Shown piece after piece: positions 17,314-25,344 of a stretch of 53,464 bases of DNA (positions within the stretch are counted from its first letter, which is position 1; every line of letters begins with the position of its first letter). The stretch is taken from positions 1-53,464 of the forward strand of contig REEP01000080.1 of the NCBI GenBank assembly GCA_007695045.1, given 5' to 3'. The notes under the pieces are model-generated. The model searched no databases, was not told where the DNA came from, and worked only from the letters and a program-made list of their open reading frames with translations. Both the position numbers and the translations under genes were made by a program. This DNA comes from Rhodospirillales bacterium. Lineage in GTDB: Bacteria > Pseudomonadota > Alphaproteobacteria > Rhodospirillales > Defluviicoccaceae.

Positions 17314-17916
17314 TCAGGCGGCGAAGCTGAAGTAGCCCTGGACGGAGCTGTGCCCCTCCATCTCCAGGTTCATGCCGAGCGACGGGCAGGAGACGCGGTA
17401 GCGGCTGGCCTTGCCGGGATAGGCCGGCGCCCCCGGCTTGAACGAGAAGCAGGTATCGAAAAGCTTGGTGGGCGCGTCGCCGATCCCGCGGGAGACCTGC
17501 ATGTCGGCGGACATCGCCTCGCCGATCCGCAGCTGCCCGGTGCCCTCTTCGATGTCGGACTCGATCGTCGCCCGTTCGATCGAGACGACCTCGCCCACCA
17601 CCTTAGCCACATCGGCCAGCGGTCCGCCTTCCTGTCCGGTGAAGGCGGCCAGCAACGCCTTCTCCTGCTCTTCCGTTGCCTTGTCGTCGACAAACAGGGC
17701 GACCTTCCAGTCTCCCGCCAGGGCGTTGCCGGGAATCGAGGCGATCAGCCCGAGGGTCAGGCCGGAAACATCGATCCCATTCACCTCGCCGCGGTCGACG
17801 CGATAGGCGATGGTCCCGTCACAGCGCCCGCCGTCCGGATCCTCGCCAATCCAGCACGGGCAGATGGCCTTGCAGCTGCACGCCTCCAGCAGGCGGCCTT
17901 CCAGTTTGTACGGCAT
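17314..17916 (-). CDS. DUF1326 protein
   Basis: The 200-residue protein begins MPYKLEGRLLEACSCKAICPCWIGEDPDGGRCDGT, the Cys-rich N-terminus typical of DUF1326. Four cysteines in the first 22 residues (C13, C15, C20, C22) suggest metal or redox chemistry. Later blocks are VNGIDVSGLTLGLIASIPGN and the C-terminal GHSSVQGYFSFAA. There is no signal peptide or membrane helix. It is the first gene of a two-gene operon with DUF2182 and is transcribed away from the AraC regulator, which may control it. Confidence 0.85.
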   Translation of the reverse strand: MPYKLEGRLLEACSCKAICPCWIGEDPDGGRCDGTIAYRVDRGEVNGIDVSGLTLGLIASIPGNALAGDWKVALFVDDKATEEQEKALLAAFTGQEGGPLADVAKVVGEVVSIERATIESDIEEGTGQLRIGEAMSADMQVSRGIGDAPTKLFDTCFSFKPGAPAYPGKASRYRVSCPSLGMNLEMEGHSSVQGYFSFAA

Positions 17917-18124
17917 GGCGGTTTCCTTTCATGGCTGCCGATGGGAATTCCGGGGACGCGCCAAGCCGTCGCGCCGCCGCAAGAACATTCTGCGAAATGG
18001 AACCAATTGCGTCTTGGCGGTTTGGGAACTCAGCAATGGCAGAGCAGGCATCGATTGGCAGCGGAACCGGTGGCAGGTTGGTTGCCCGCGCGGCGACGGC
18101 GTGTCCCCCACGAGGAGGCACGGC

Positions 18125-19111
18125 ATGATGACCCGAGCAGGTGAGGCGCAGTCCATGGTGCTGCCGCTGGTCTCGGCGCCCGTCGACCTTGGTGACGTGC
18201 CGTTGCCTTTTCCTGAAGCGGCGTTGCACCGGCTCGACAACGGGGAAGCGACAGCGCGGATCGCCGGCCGCGGGTTTGCCGACGCTGCCATCTTCGAGGT
18301 GGACACCGCGCCCGTTCATTTGCTGCGCCCGTGCGGGGCCGCCGCGCCCGACGGCTGCCAGCTCGTGCTCCACATTGACGGGCACGGCCGATACCGGTCT
18401 GGCGACCTGGAGCTCCGGCACGGTCCGGGCGACATCGCCCTCCTGGATCTGGATGGCGAGGCGCCTTTCGAAGTGGTTCACCCCGAAGGGGCCCATGTTC
18501 TCTGCTGGAGCCTGCCCCGGGCGAGCCTTGCCCCGCTGCTGCCGCGGGGCCGGCGATCGCCGCTCACGCTCATCCCCTCGGGTGAGCCAATGGGCGATGT
18601 GCTGTGGCAGCATGCGCAGCACCTCGCCGTCAGCGCCGGCCGGTTGCCCCGCCCGGTGGAAGCAGGCCTGGTGGTCAACCTCTGCGGCTTGGTGGCCCTC
18701 ACCGTCGGTGCCTTGTCCGCTCCGCCCGCCGGGCGCCGCCGCGGCTACCGGGTGCACTTGCGGCAGCGGGCTCTCGATTACATCGCCGCCCATCGGCACG
18801 ATCCCGGGCTTACCGCGGCGCGGGCGGCGACGGAACTCGGCATGTCCCGCCGCTGGCTGCACGCCCTGTTGCGCGACACCGGCCCCGGCTTTGCCGCCCT
18901 GGTGGTGGGCTGGCGGTTGCGGGACAGCCTGGAGCGCCTGCGCGATCCCGACTACGCGGAGGTCTCGGTGGCCGAGATTGCTTACCAGTGCGGTTTCAAT
19001 GACCTCTCGACCTTCTACCGGCGCTTCCGGCAGCGCTTCGGGTGCACCCCTCTTGCGGCCCGCCGAGCCGCCTCACGCTCCTGCCCTGTTCAGGAAAAAA
19101 ATCGGCAATGA
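18125..19111 (+). CDS. AraC-family transcriptional regulator
   Basis: The 328-residue protein starts at ATG 18125, chosen because GAGGAGG lies 6-7 bases upstream. The frame is open further back but runs through the divergent intergenic region. Residues about 30-190 form an AraC-binding-like (ligand/cupin-type) domain. Residues about 215-315 form the double helix-turn-helix, with ALDYIAAHRHDPGLTAARAA, LGMSRRWLHALL and VAEIAYQCGFNDLSTFYRRF. It is divergent from the DUF1326-DUF2182 operon, 208 bases away, the classic arrangement for a local activator. The effector is unknown. Confidence 0.9.
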   Translation: MMTRAGEAQSMVLPLVSAPVDLGDVPLPFPEAALHRLDNGEATARIAGRGFADAAIFEVDTAPVHLLRPCGAAAPDGCQLVLHIDGHGRYRSGDLELRHGPGDIALLDLDGEAPFEVVHPEGAHVLCWSLPRASLAPLLPRGRRSPLTLIPSGEPMGDVLWQHAQHLAVSAGRLPRPVEAGLVVNLCGLVALTVGALSAPPAGRRRGYRVHLRQRALDYIAAHRHDPGLTAARAATELGMSRRWLHALLRDTGPGFAALVVGWRLRDSLERLRDPDYAEVSVAEIAYQCGFNDLSTFYRRFRQRFGCTPLAARRAASRSCPVQEKNRQ

Positions 19112-19181
19112 GGCTGGCCACGCAAGGCTGTCCCGCATACTCCCAGATGGGGCGTATCGCCAAGTCTTTGGGCGCGGCGCC

Positions 19182-19235
19182 TGCAGGTAACAGACGATCT
19201 GTCCGGGATAGGAAGCACACGATCTGTCCGGTGTA
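19182..19235 (+). repeat. Relic of an insertion-sequence end (two GATCTGTCCGG copies)
   Basis: GATCTGTCCGG occurs twice 25 bases apart (19196-19206 and 19221-19231). The 48 bases 19188-19235 align without gaps to 53417-53464, with 38 identities. The outer bases TGCAGGTAACA (19182-19192) also resemble TGTCGCTAACA at 53411-53421. No transposase gene adjoins, so this is a solo, decayed end. The sequence from 19236 to the ychF stop at 19369 shows nothing further. Confidence 0.6.
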
Positions 19236-19368
19236 GAACGGCCGCGGCAGGGCGCGCGGGGATGAGCCGGACGGATGTTTTGCAGGGCGTGCGCTTGATC
19301 AAGTTTCGCGATGTGGTCGGCCGCACGGGCGGAGGCCATCGTCATTGCAGCGGCGGGTGTTGTCGGGA

Positions 19369-20469
19369 TTACACGTTGAAGCGGAACAGCAGGATGTCGC
19401 CGTCCTGGACCATGTAGTCGCGGCCTTCCGACCGGCAGCGGCCGGCGTCGCGGGCCGGCTGCTCGCCGCCGAGAGTGATAAAGTCTTCGTACCCGATGGT
19501 TTCGGCGCGGATGAAGCCGCGTTCGAAATCGGTATGGATGGTGCCCGCCGCCGCCGGCGCCCGGGTGCCGCGCCGGACCGTCCAGGCTCGGGTCTCCTTC
19601 GGGCCGGCGGTGAAAAAGGTGATGAGGTCGAGCAGGTGGTAGCCGGCCCGCACCAGCCGGGTGAGACCGGTTTCGGCCAGGCCGAGGGATTCGAGGAACG
19701 CCGACTTGTCCGCGTCGTCCTCCATCGCCGCCACCTCGGCCTCGATCGCGGCCGAGATGGTGACGGCTTCCGCTCCGGCCTCCGCCGCATGCGCGGCCAC
19801 CTGCGCCGACCACACGTTTCCGGTCGCGGCGGCGTCCTCCTCGACGTTGCAGACAAACAGCACCGGCTTGGCGCTCAGCAGCTGCAACTGGCGGAACGCC
19901 TTGTCCTCGGCCTCGGCCACGGCCAGCGCCCGCGCCGGCTGCCCCTCGCGCAGGGCCGCCAGCACCCGCTCCATCAGCGCCACCAGGTCCTTGGCCTCCC
20001 GGTCGCCGCCGCGGGCGCGCTTGGTCATGGCGGCGGCGCGGCGCTCCAGGCTCTCGAGATCGGCCAGCAGCAGCTCCGTCTCCACGATCTCGGCATCGCG
20101 TAGCGGATCCACCGAGCCGGCCACGTGGGTGACGTTGTCGTCCTCGAAACAGCGCAGCACGTGGACGACGGCATCCACCTCACGGATGTTGGCGAGGAAG
20201 CGGTTGCCCAGTCCCTCGCCACGGCTGGCGCCCCGGACCAGCCCGGCGATGTCGACGAACTCCAGCTGTGTCGGCGTGACCTTGTTGGACTTGGCGATGG
20301 CGGCGATCCGGTACAGCCGCTCGTCCGGAACCGCCACCCGGCCCACGTTGGGCTCGATGGTGGTGAACGGGAAATTGGCCGACTCCGCCGCCGCCGTCGC
20401 GGTCAGTGCGTTGAACAGCGACGACTTGCCGACGTTGGGAAGGCCGACGATCCCGCAGTTGAAGCCCAT
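19369..20469 (-). CDS. ychF: Ribosome-associated ATPase YchF
   Basis: The 366-residue Obg-family protein begins [20 protein letters not shown] (P-loop), followed by the switch region PFTTIEPNVGRV and G3 DIAGLVRGASRGEG. The G4 element reads FVCNVEED: Asn-Val-x-Glu instead of the GTPase Asn-Lys-x-Asp. This is the known reason YchF prefers ATP. A coiled-coil insertion follows in the middle and a C-terminal TGS domain with TIHTDFERGFIRAETI. Its ATG overlaps the pth stop by one base (TAATG), so the two are coupled. Confidence 0.96.
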   Translation of the reverse strand: MGFNCGIVGLPNVGKSSLFNALTATAAAESANFPFTTIEPNVGRVAVPDERLYRIAAIAKSNKVTPTQLEFVDIAGLVRGASRGEGLGNRFLANIREVDAVVHVLRCFEDDNVTHVAGSVDPLRDAEIVETELLLADLESLERRAAAMTKRARGGDREAKDLVALMERVLAALREGQPARALAVAEAEDKAFRQLQLLSAKPVLFVCNVEEDAAATGNVWSAQVAAHAAEAGAEAVTISAAIEAEVAAMEDDADKSAFLESLGLAETGLTRLVRAGYHLLDLITFFTAGPKETRAWTVRRGTRAPAAAGTIHTDFERGFIRAETIGYEDFITLGGEQPARDAGRCRSEGRDYMVQDGDILLFRFNV

Positions 20470-21110
20470 TACGCCGCCCCGCCATTGCCGCCGTCACCGG
20501 CTTCGGGGCGTTCCGGGCGGGGCGGCTTTGGTGGTTGCAGCATCATCGCCACCTTGCTCATGAAGGTGGCCGCATCCCCGGCCACCAGATGCGGGAACTG
20601 CACGGCGATCGCCTCCAGCAGCGGATCGAGCCAGGACGCATCGGCTTTGGCGAAGTCCTTCAGCACGTGACCGAGCACCCGCTCGCGGTCGCCGGGATGG
20701 CCGATACCGAGCCGGATGCGGCGGTACTCGGGGCCGATCGCGGCGTGCAGGCTGCGCAACCCATTGTGGCCGGCATGGCCGCCACCCTGCTTGACGCGGA
20801 GCTTGCCTTCCTGCAGGTCGAGTTCGTCATGGAACACCAGAACGTCGGTGGCCGGCACCTTGAAGAACCTGGCGGCCTGACCCACCGACTGCCCGGACAG
20901 GTTCATGAATGTCATCGGCTTGAGCAGCAGCACGCGCCGCCCGCCGATGCTCCCTTCCGTCATCTCGCCCTGAAAACGGCCGCGCCATGCCGGGAAACCG
21001 TGGTGGCGGGCGATGGCATCCACCGCCATGAAGCCGATGTTGTGGCGGTTGCCGGCATACTTCGGGCCCGGGTTGCCCAAACCCACGACCAACAGTGGCG
21101 GCGTGGTCAT
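20469..21110 (-). CDS. pth: Peptidyl-tRNA hydrolase
   Basis: About 213 residues from [20 protein letters not shown]. An in-frame ATG 36 bases upstream (21146) is possible, but homologues begin near [11 protein letters not shown] and neither start has a clear ribosome-binding site. The catalytic His is in [11 protein letters not shown], the Asp in VFHDELDL (about residue 95), and the substrate-binding Asn in [13 protein letters not shown]. It frees tRNA from peptidyl-tRNAs that drop off ribosomes. The C-terminal 25 residues are a Pro/Gly-rich extension. Order rplY-pth-ychF is a common translation-related operon. Confidence 0.95.
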   Translation of the reverse strand: MTTPPLLVVGLGNPGPKYAGNRHNIGFMAVDAIARHHGFPAWRGRFQGEMTEGSIGGRRVLLLKPMTFMNLSGQSVGQAARFFKVPATDVLVFHDELDLQEGKLRVKQGGGHAGHNGLRSLHAAIGPEYRRIRLGIGHPGDRERVLGHVLKDFAKADASWLDPLLEAIAVQFPHLVAGDAATFMSKVAMMLQPPKPPRPERPEAGDGGNGGAA

Positions 21111-21201
21111 GCGCTTGCCGAGCCCGAGCGTGATCCCGAACGGCATGGGCGGGGCGACCGGATGGCCGCTGTCGACCGCGCCGCTGTCCGCCGCTCACCC
21201 G

Positions 21202-21831
21202 TTACGCGGAAGCAGGCGCTTCGCCTTCATCCCCGGCCTCGCCTTCGACCTCGGCCCCGGCGCCACCCATGGGTGGTGCGATGGACGCGACCGCCGCCTC
21301 GGCGTCGCCGTCGGCAAGGCGGGCACCGTCGGGCAGCGACAGGTCGCCGGCATGGACGACATCGCCGATGTCCCGCTCGGCCAAGTCAACGATGACGTTC
21401 TCCGGAATCTGGTCGGCCCGGCAGTGCAGCGGCACCGTGTGCATGACGATGTTGAGCACGCCGCCCTTCTTGATGCCGGGGCAGGTGTCGTCGTTGATGA
21501 ACACCACCTCCACGTCCACGTCGATCTCGGTGGTGGCGCCGACGGCAAGGAAGTCCACGTGCAGTGGCCGTCCCAGCACCGGATCCCGCTGACATTCCTT
21601 GACGATGGCCGGGAAACGCTGACCATCCACCTGGATCTCGAACAACTTGGCAAAAAAGCCATGGCTGTGCAGCTGCTTGTCCAAAGCCACCAGGTCCACG
21701 GTGATGCCCAGCGGCGCCAATTCGGCGCCGTACAGGATGGCCGGCACCCGCCCGGCGCGGCGTGTCGCCCGGGCCGGGCCCTTGCCCGTACCAACCCGCC
21801 GTTCGGCGGAGATCGTGACTGCTTCCGACAT
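21202..21831 (-). CDS. rplY: 50S ribosomal protein L25/CTC
   Basis: The 209-residue protein has the L25 5S-rRNA-binding domain at residues about 6-95 (GKGPARATRRAGRVPAILYG, then FEIQVDGQRFPAIVKECQRD). The CTC-type C-terminal beta domain occupies about 96-185 (VVFINDDTCPGIKKGGVLNI, VHAGDLSLPDGARL). A Glu/Gly/Ala-rich acidic tail ends the protein. It sits 91 bases upstream of pth on the same strand and 77 bases downstream of prs. Confidence 0.95.
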   Translation of the reverse strand: MSEAVTISAERRVGTGKGPARATRRAGRVPAILYGAELAPLGITVDLVALDKQLHSHGFFAKLFEIQVDGQRFPAIVKECQRDPVLGRPLHVDFLAVGATTEIDVDVEVVFINDDTCPGIKKGGVLNIVMHTVPLHCRADQIPENVIVDLAERDIGDVVHAGDLSLPDGARLADGDAEAAVASIAPPMGGAGAEVEGEAGDEGEAPASA

Positions 21832-21908
21832 GGTAACCTCTCAAACTCCTTGTCTTCGCCTGCCGCGGCCGTCCACGGCAGGGGTTCTCGTCCGGCTGGG
21901 GCCTGGGT

Positions 21909-22841
21909 TCAGTCGAACAGGCTGGAGACCGACGTCTCCTCGCTGATCCGGCGGATCGCCTCCGCCATCAGCGGCGCGATGCTCAGCTGCTCGATGTTGT
22001 TGGAGACGCGGACCGCTTCGGTGGCGGCGATGGTGTCAGTAATGACCAGCAATTGCAACGGCGATGCGCTTACCCGCGCCACCGCTCCGCCGGACAGAAC
22101 GCCGTGGGTCACGTAGGCGCTGACGGACGTGGCCCCGGCATCCATCAGGGCGTGGGCGGCGTTGCAGAGCGTGCCGGCGGAATCGACGATGTCGTCGATG
22201 AGGATGCACTGCCGGTCACGCACGTCGCCGATGATGTGCATGACCTCGGAGACTCCGGCGCGTTCGCGTCGCTTGTCGATGATGGCAAGGTCGCTGTTGA
22301 GCCGGCTGGCGATCAGGCGGGCCCGCACCACGCCGCCCACATCGGGCGAGACGATCATCACGTCGCTCTCGTTGTAGCGCGTGCGGATGTCCTTGGTGAA
22401 CACCGGCGCGGCAAACAGGTTGTCCACCGGGATGTCGAAGAAGCCCTGGATTTGACCGGCATGAAGATCGGTGGTCAGCACCCGGTCGGCGCCCGCGACG
22501 GTGATCAGGTTCGCCACCATCTTGGCCGAAATCGGCGTCCGGGGACCGGACTTGCGGTCCTGACGGGCATAGCCGAAGTAGGGGATGACGGCGGTGACCC
22601 GGCGGGCCGAGCCGCGCCGGAGCGCGTCCAGGATCACCAGCAATTCCATCAGGTTGTCGTTGGCCGGATAGGACGTGGACTGGATCACGAACACGTCTTC
22701 GCCGCGCACGTTCTCCTGGACCTCGATGAAGATCTCCATGTCCGGGAAGCGGCGGACGCTGGCCTTGGACAATGGCAGACGCAGATAGGCGGAAATGGCA
22801 TCCGCCAGCGGCCGATTGCTGTTGCACGCGACGATCTTCAT
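21909..22841 (-). CDS. prs: Ribose-phosphate pyrophosphokinase
   Basis: The 310-residue enzyme makes PRPP from ribose 5-phosphate and ATP, the precursor for purine, pyrimidine, His, Trp and NAD synthesis. Visible signatures are the ATP-binding flexible loop region [19 protein letters not shown], the metal-binding [18 protein letters not shown] and the PRPP-binding loop [20 protein letters not shown]. Length and motif order are those of class I enzymes. The 5' region is unusual: a run of Gs on the coding strand and four tandem 13-base repeats lie 27-78 bases upstream. Confidence 0.97.
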   Translation of the reverse strand: MKIVACNSNRPLADAISAYLRLPLSKASVRRFPDMEIFIEVQENVRGEDVFVIQSTSYPANDNLMELLVILDALRRGSARRVTAVIPYFGYARQDRKSGPRTPISAKMVANLITVAGADRVLTTDLHAGQIQGFFDIPVDNLFAAPVFTKDIRTRYNESDVMIVSPDVGGVVRARLIASRLNSDLAIIDKRRERAGVSEVMHIIGDVRDRQCILIDDIVDSAGTLCNAAHALMDAGATSVSAYVTHGVLSGGAVARVSASPLQLLVITDTIAATEAVRVSNNIEQLSIAPLMAEAIRRISEETSVSSLFD

Positions 22842-22867
22842 GGGTGCGACAAGCCCCTACCCCCCCC

Positions 22868-22919
22868 CCAAGAACTCCGGCCAAGAACTCCGGCCAAGAA
22901 CTCCGGCCAAGAACTCCGG
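22868..22919 (+). repeat. Four perfect tandem copies of a 13-base unit
   Basis: The unit CCAAGAACTCCGG is repeated four times without a mismatch (22868, 22881, 22894, 22907), directly after a run of nine Cs at 22861-22869. It sits in the 5' leader of prs. There are no spacers, so it is not a CRISPR array. Copy number could vary by slippage. Confidence 0.95.
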
Positions 22920-23070
22920 CACGTGGAGCGGCAGGCCGGCCAGTGGCAGGGCAGGCTCCGACCGACCCCGACGGAGGTGGGACTCTAACAACCTCCCGGC
23001 GGCCTTGCAAACGGCATTGCAACATGGTGACGGCGGCGCTGCGGGGCGCCTTGGCCGCGCCGCGGGCCTC

Positions 23071-23151
23071 TTACATCACGGCGCAGAACGCCAGCATCCC
23101 CAACAGGGAAACGATGATGAGTATGATCATGTGGGGCATGTCGATGTGCAT
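23071..23151 (-). CDS. Possible 26-residue membrane micropeptide
   Basis: An ORF of 26 codons encodes MHIDMPHMIILIIVSLLGML followed by AFCAVM, essentially one transmembrane helix. It begins 37 bases downstream of the pgeF stop on the same strand. A CCAGGATG lies at its own start, and a second Met (codon 5) could start 4 residues later. The hydrophobic composition stands out from the surrounding GC-rich non-coding sequence, but a chance ORF cannot be excluded. Confidence 0.3.
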   Translation of the reverse strand: MHIDMPHMIILIIVSLLGMLAFCAVM

Positions 23152-23188
23152 CCTGGCTGTCTCGCGGCCTGGCGGCCGCAGTCTCCGG

Positions 23189-23977
23189 TCATGGCGCCAA
23201 GGCGATCGCCGACACAAGCCGGCCGTAATCGCCGCCGCCTTGCCGGGTGGTCCGGCGATAGCTGAAGAACCGGGTGGCGTCGGCGCACGTGTCCAACGGG
23301 ATCGTCGCGATGCTGCCGACCGGCACGGCCCGGAGGCGCGCACTCACGTAACCGGGCAGATCGAACAGGAAATGGTTCGGCCGTTGGCTCGGCGCAAAGA
23401 ACTCGGACCGGGTCTCGTCGTCCGCACAGAACGTCGCCCGCAGCTCGGGACCGACCTCGTAGGAGGACTGCCGGATGCACGGGCCGACCGCCGCCGCCAT
23501 CCGGGCCGGCTTGGCTCCGAGGTCGACCATGCGTCGCACGGTCGCCTCGATCACGCCGCCGAGCGCGCCGCGCCAACCCGCATGTGCCGCGCCGATCACG
23601 CCCGCATCCGCATCGGCAAGAAGCACTGGCGCGCAGTCGGCGGTGAGGATGCCGAGGGCAAGTCCTCGGGTCGTCGTCACCATGCCGTCCACCTGCGGGC
23701 GTTGGGAGTCCGGCCACGGCCGGTCGACGACCGCGACCGTACCGGAATGAACCTGACAGGCGGTGACCAGAGCGCCGCCGCCGAGGCCGAGCCGGCGTGC
23801 CGCCCGAGCCCGGTTGGTGCTCACCGCATCCGGCCGGTCGCCCGACCCGAGGCCGCAGTTCAGTGCCGAGTACAGCCCCTCGCTGACGCCGCCCTCGCGG
23901 GTGAAGAACCCATGGGCGATGCGCCCACCGTCGGCAAGGGAATCCGCTGTGATCACCGGTACAGAAGACGTCGTCAT
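23189..23977 (-). CDS. pgeF: YfiH/laccase-domain purine nucleoside phosphorylase
   Basis: The 262-residue protein belongs to the YfiH (multicopper polyphenol oxidase-like) family, now known as purine nucleoside phosphorylase/adenosine deaminase and peptidoglycan-editing factor in E. coli. Blocks seen are HGFFTREGGVSEGLYSALNC, CQVHSGTVAVVD, TADCAPVLLADADAGVIGAA, HAGWRGALGG and GPCIRQSSYEVG. The zinc-site ligands (His in CQVHSG, Cys in TADCAP, His in HAGWRG) are in place. The reading frame ends at 23189. Confidence 0.93.
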   Translation of the reverse strand: MTTSSVPVITADSLADGGRIAHGFFTREGGVSEGLYSALNCGLGSGDRPDAVSTNRARAARRLGLGGGALVTACQVHSGTVAVVDRPWPDSQRPQVDGMVTTTRGLALGILTADCAPVLLADADAGVIGAAHAGWRGALGGVIEATVRRMVDLGAKPARMAAAVGPCIRQSSYEVGPELRATFCADDETRSEFFAPSQRPNHFLFDLPGYVSARLRAVPVGSIATIPLDTCADATRFFSYRRTTRQGGGDYGRLVSAIALAP

Positions 23978-24016
23978 GTCAACAACCCTTGCCTTCGAAA
24001 TCCCGCAGTCCGCCCG

Positions 24017-24667
24017 TCACGATGCCCGCGAAGCGGCCGGGTCCGGGCGCCGATCCTGCGGCGCAGCGTCGCTTCCCTCGCCGGTGCTATCGTGGCAGGG
24101 GAACTCGGCAGCATAGTTGACACAGATACGATTCATGTCCTCAGCGTCCAGTGGTTCGCCCATGAAGTGGCACTGGCATCGCCCGTCGGCTTCCTTTCTC
24201 GCGCCGTTGCCGCCCAGGTATACGCACGCACTGCACGTTCCGAAAGGCCGCTTGCCACGCTGCCGGGCCACTTCCTTCATCATCGCGTCCAGGGTGGTGC
24301 GGAGATCGATGCGCGCCTCCGCCGGCAGGTGGCTGACCGCTCCCACCAGGGCCTCGAACGGATCCTGAGCCAGGATGTCCAGCCCGGCGTCGGTCAGGTC
24401 GAGGGTGCTGCTGCGGCCATCGCGGCGTGACCGGGTGCGTCGCAGATAGCCGCGGCTGACCAAGCTCTTGACCGTCTGGGATGCCGTGCCGCGGGTCGTC
24501 GCGTGGAAATCGGCAAAAGCCGACACGGTCCGGGAAAACCGGTTGGCGCGGTAGAAATACCGTAGCGCGGCCCACTGGGCCGAGGAAAGCCCCGCGACGA
24601 AGCCGTCGCAGTAGGCGACCCGGCCCAGGTGGGCGACGATTTCGGCGAGTGCGCGGTCGTTGATCAT
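24017..24667 (-). CDS. MarR-family regulator with a six-cysteine C-terminal tail
   Basis: The 216-residue protein starts at ATG 24665-24667. Residues about 5-135 are a MarR winged helix: LSSAQWAALRYFYRANRFSR, TASQTVKSLVSRGYLRRTRS, then RRDGRSSTLDLTDAGLDIL. Beyond it lies an extension absent from ordinary MarR proteins. It holds C145-x2-C148, C164-x-C166, C182 and C191 (GTCSACVYL, DGRCQCHF, RICVNYAAEFPC), which could hold an Fe-S cluster or zinc or form redox-sensitive disulfides. The gene is divergent from an Rrf2 regulator. A GTTTCGAAAC palindrome (24693-24702) upstream is a candidate operator. Confidence 0.82.
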   Translation of the reverse strand: MINDRALAEIVAHLGRVAYCDGFVAGLSSAQWAALRYFYRANRFSRTVSAFADFHATTRGTASQTVKSLVSRGYLRRTRSRRDGRSSTLDLTDAGLDILAQDPFEALVGAVSHLPAEARIDLRTTLDAMMKEVARQRGKRPFGTCSACVYLGGNGARKEADGRCQCHFMGEPLDAEDMNRICVNYAAEFPCHDSTGEGSDAAPQDRRPDPAASRAS

Positions 24668-24692
24668 CGGAACACCTGAGGGGGATGATAGC

Positions 24693-24735
24693 GTTTCGAA
24701 ACTTTCTTGACAAGCGGCAAGCCGCTCCTTTACGA
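24693..24735 (+). promoter_or_regulatory. Divergent regulatory region: palindrome plus TTGACA promoter
   Basis: The perfect palindrome GTTTCGAAAC (24693-24702) is followed by a consensus -35 TTGACA (24707-24712). A weak -10 (TTTACG/TTACGA near 24729-24735) follows at 16-17 bases. This would transcribe the Rrf2 gene with a start near 24742, which fits translation from 24776 better than from 24746. The palindrome sits just upstream of the MarR gene as well, so one factor could control both. Confidence 0.45.
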
Positions 24736-24775
24736 AGGTTTCGCAATGAACGCCGCGGGGGAAGGAACCATAACG

Positions 24776-25267
24776 ATGCAAATCACAAACAGTGCCTATC
24801 TTGCCGTCGAATGTATGGCCCACCTCACCGGGTGCACGGTCGAACGTCCCGGCAAGACCCTGTGGCTCGCGCGCGCAATTCAGCGGTCGGTGTCCTACAC
24901 CGAAGCGCTCATGTCCCGGCTTCGCAATGCCGGCTTGGTCATTGCCAAAAAAGGATCCGGCGGCGGTTACGTGCTCAGCCGGCCGGCGGATCAGATCACC
25001 ATTGCCGACATATTTGCCGCGTTCGACGAACCCCGGATTGCCACCGCGCGTGGTGGTGCGCGGGCGGACGAGAGCGCAACCGTGGCCACGGCGGAATTGG
25101 CTGGCACTGAAGTGTTGTGGGACTCGCTGCGCTCCACCGTCCTGGACTACCTCAACCGTGTATCGTTGTCCGATGTCGCGAGCGGCGGCGTGCACCAACT
25201 GTGGGACGGGCGAATTGCATTCGGCCGTCCGGCCGACAGGACCGAGCGGCCGTCCACCCAGGCCTAA
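24776..25267 (+). CDS. Rrf2-family transcriptional regulator
   Basis: The 163-residue protein begins MQITNSAYLAVECMAHLTGC, the usual Rrf2 N-terminus. GAAGGA at 24761-24766 supports ATG 24776, though an in-frame ATG at 24746 with GAAGG before it is possible. The winged helix-turn-helix carries VSYTEALMSRLRNAGLVIAK and the wing motif GSGGGYVLSRPADQITIADI. The three Cys of IscR-type Fe-S binding (about residues 90-105) are absent, so it is not an obvious Fe-S sensor. It is divergent from the MarR gene, and no target gene follows on the same strand. Confidence 0.85.
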   Translation: MQITNSAYLAVECMAHLTGCTVERPGKTLWLARAIQRSVSYTEALMSRLRNAGLVIAKKGSGGGYVLSRPADQITIADIFAAFDEPRIATARGGARADESATVATAELAGTEVLWDSLRSTVLDYLNRVSLSDVASGGVHQLWDGRIAFGRPADRTERPSTQA

Positions 25268-25344
25268 CCAGCGGGGGCGTCCGTAAGTCGGCGGGCGCGC
25301 CCGTTGGCCCGGCTGCCGGGCCGCCTGGAGCCCTGCGCCACACG

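Noticed and set aside
17810-18124. Upstream extension of the AraC gene
   Set aside because: The frame is open, but it overlaps the start of the divergent DUF1326 gene, and a GAGGAGG site supports the ATG at 18125.
22868-22919. CRISPR array
   Set aside because: The four 13-base units are directly tandem, with no spacers, and are too short; no cas genes are present.
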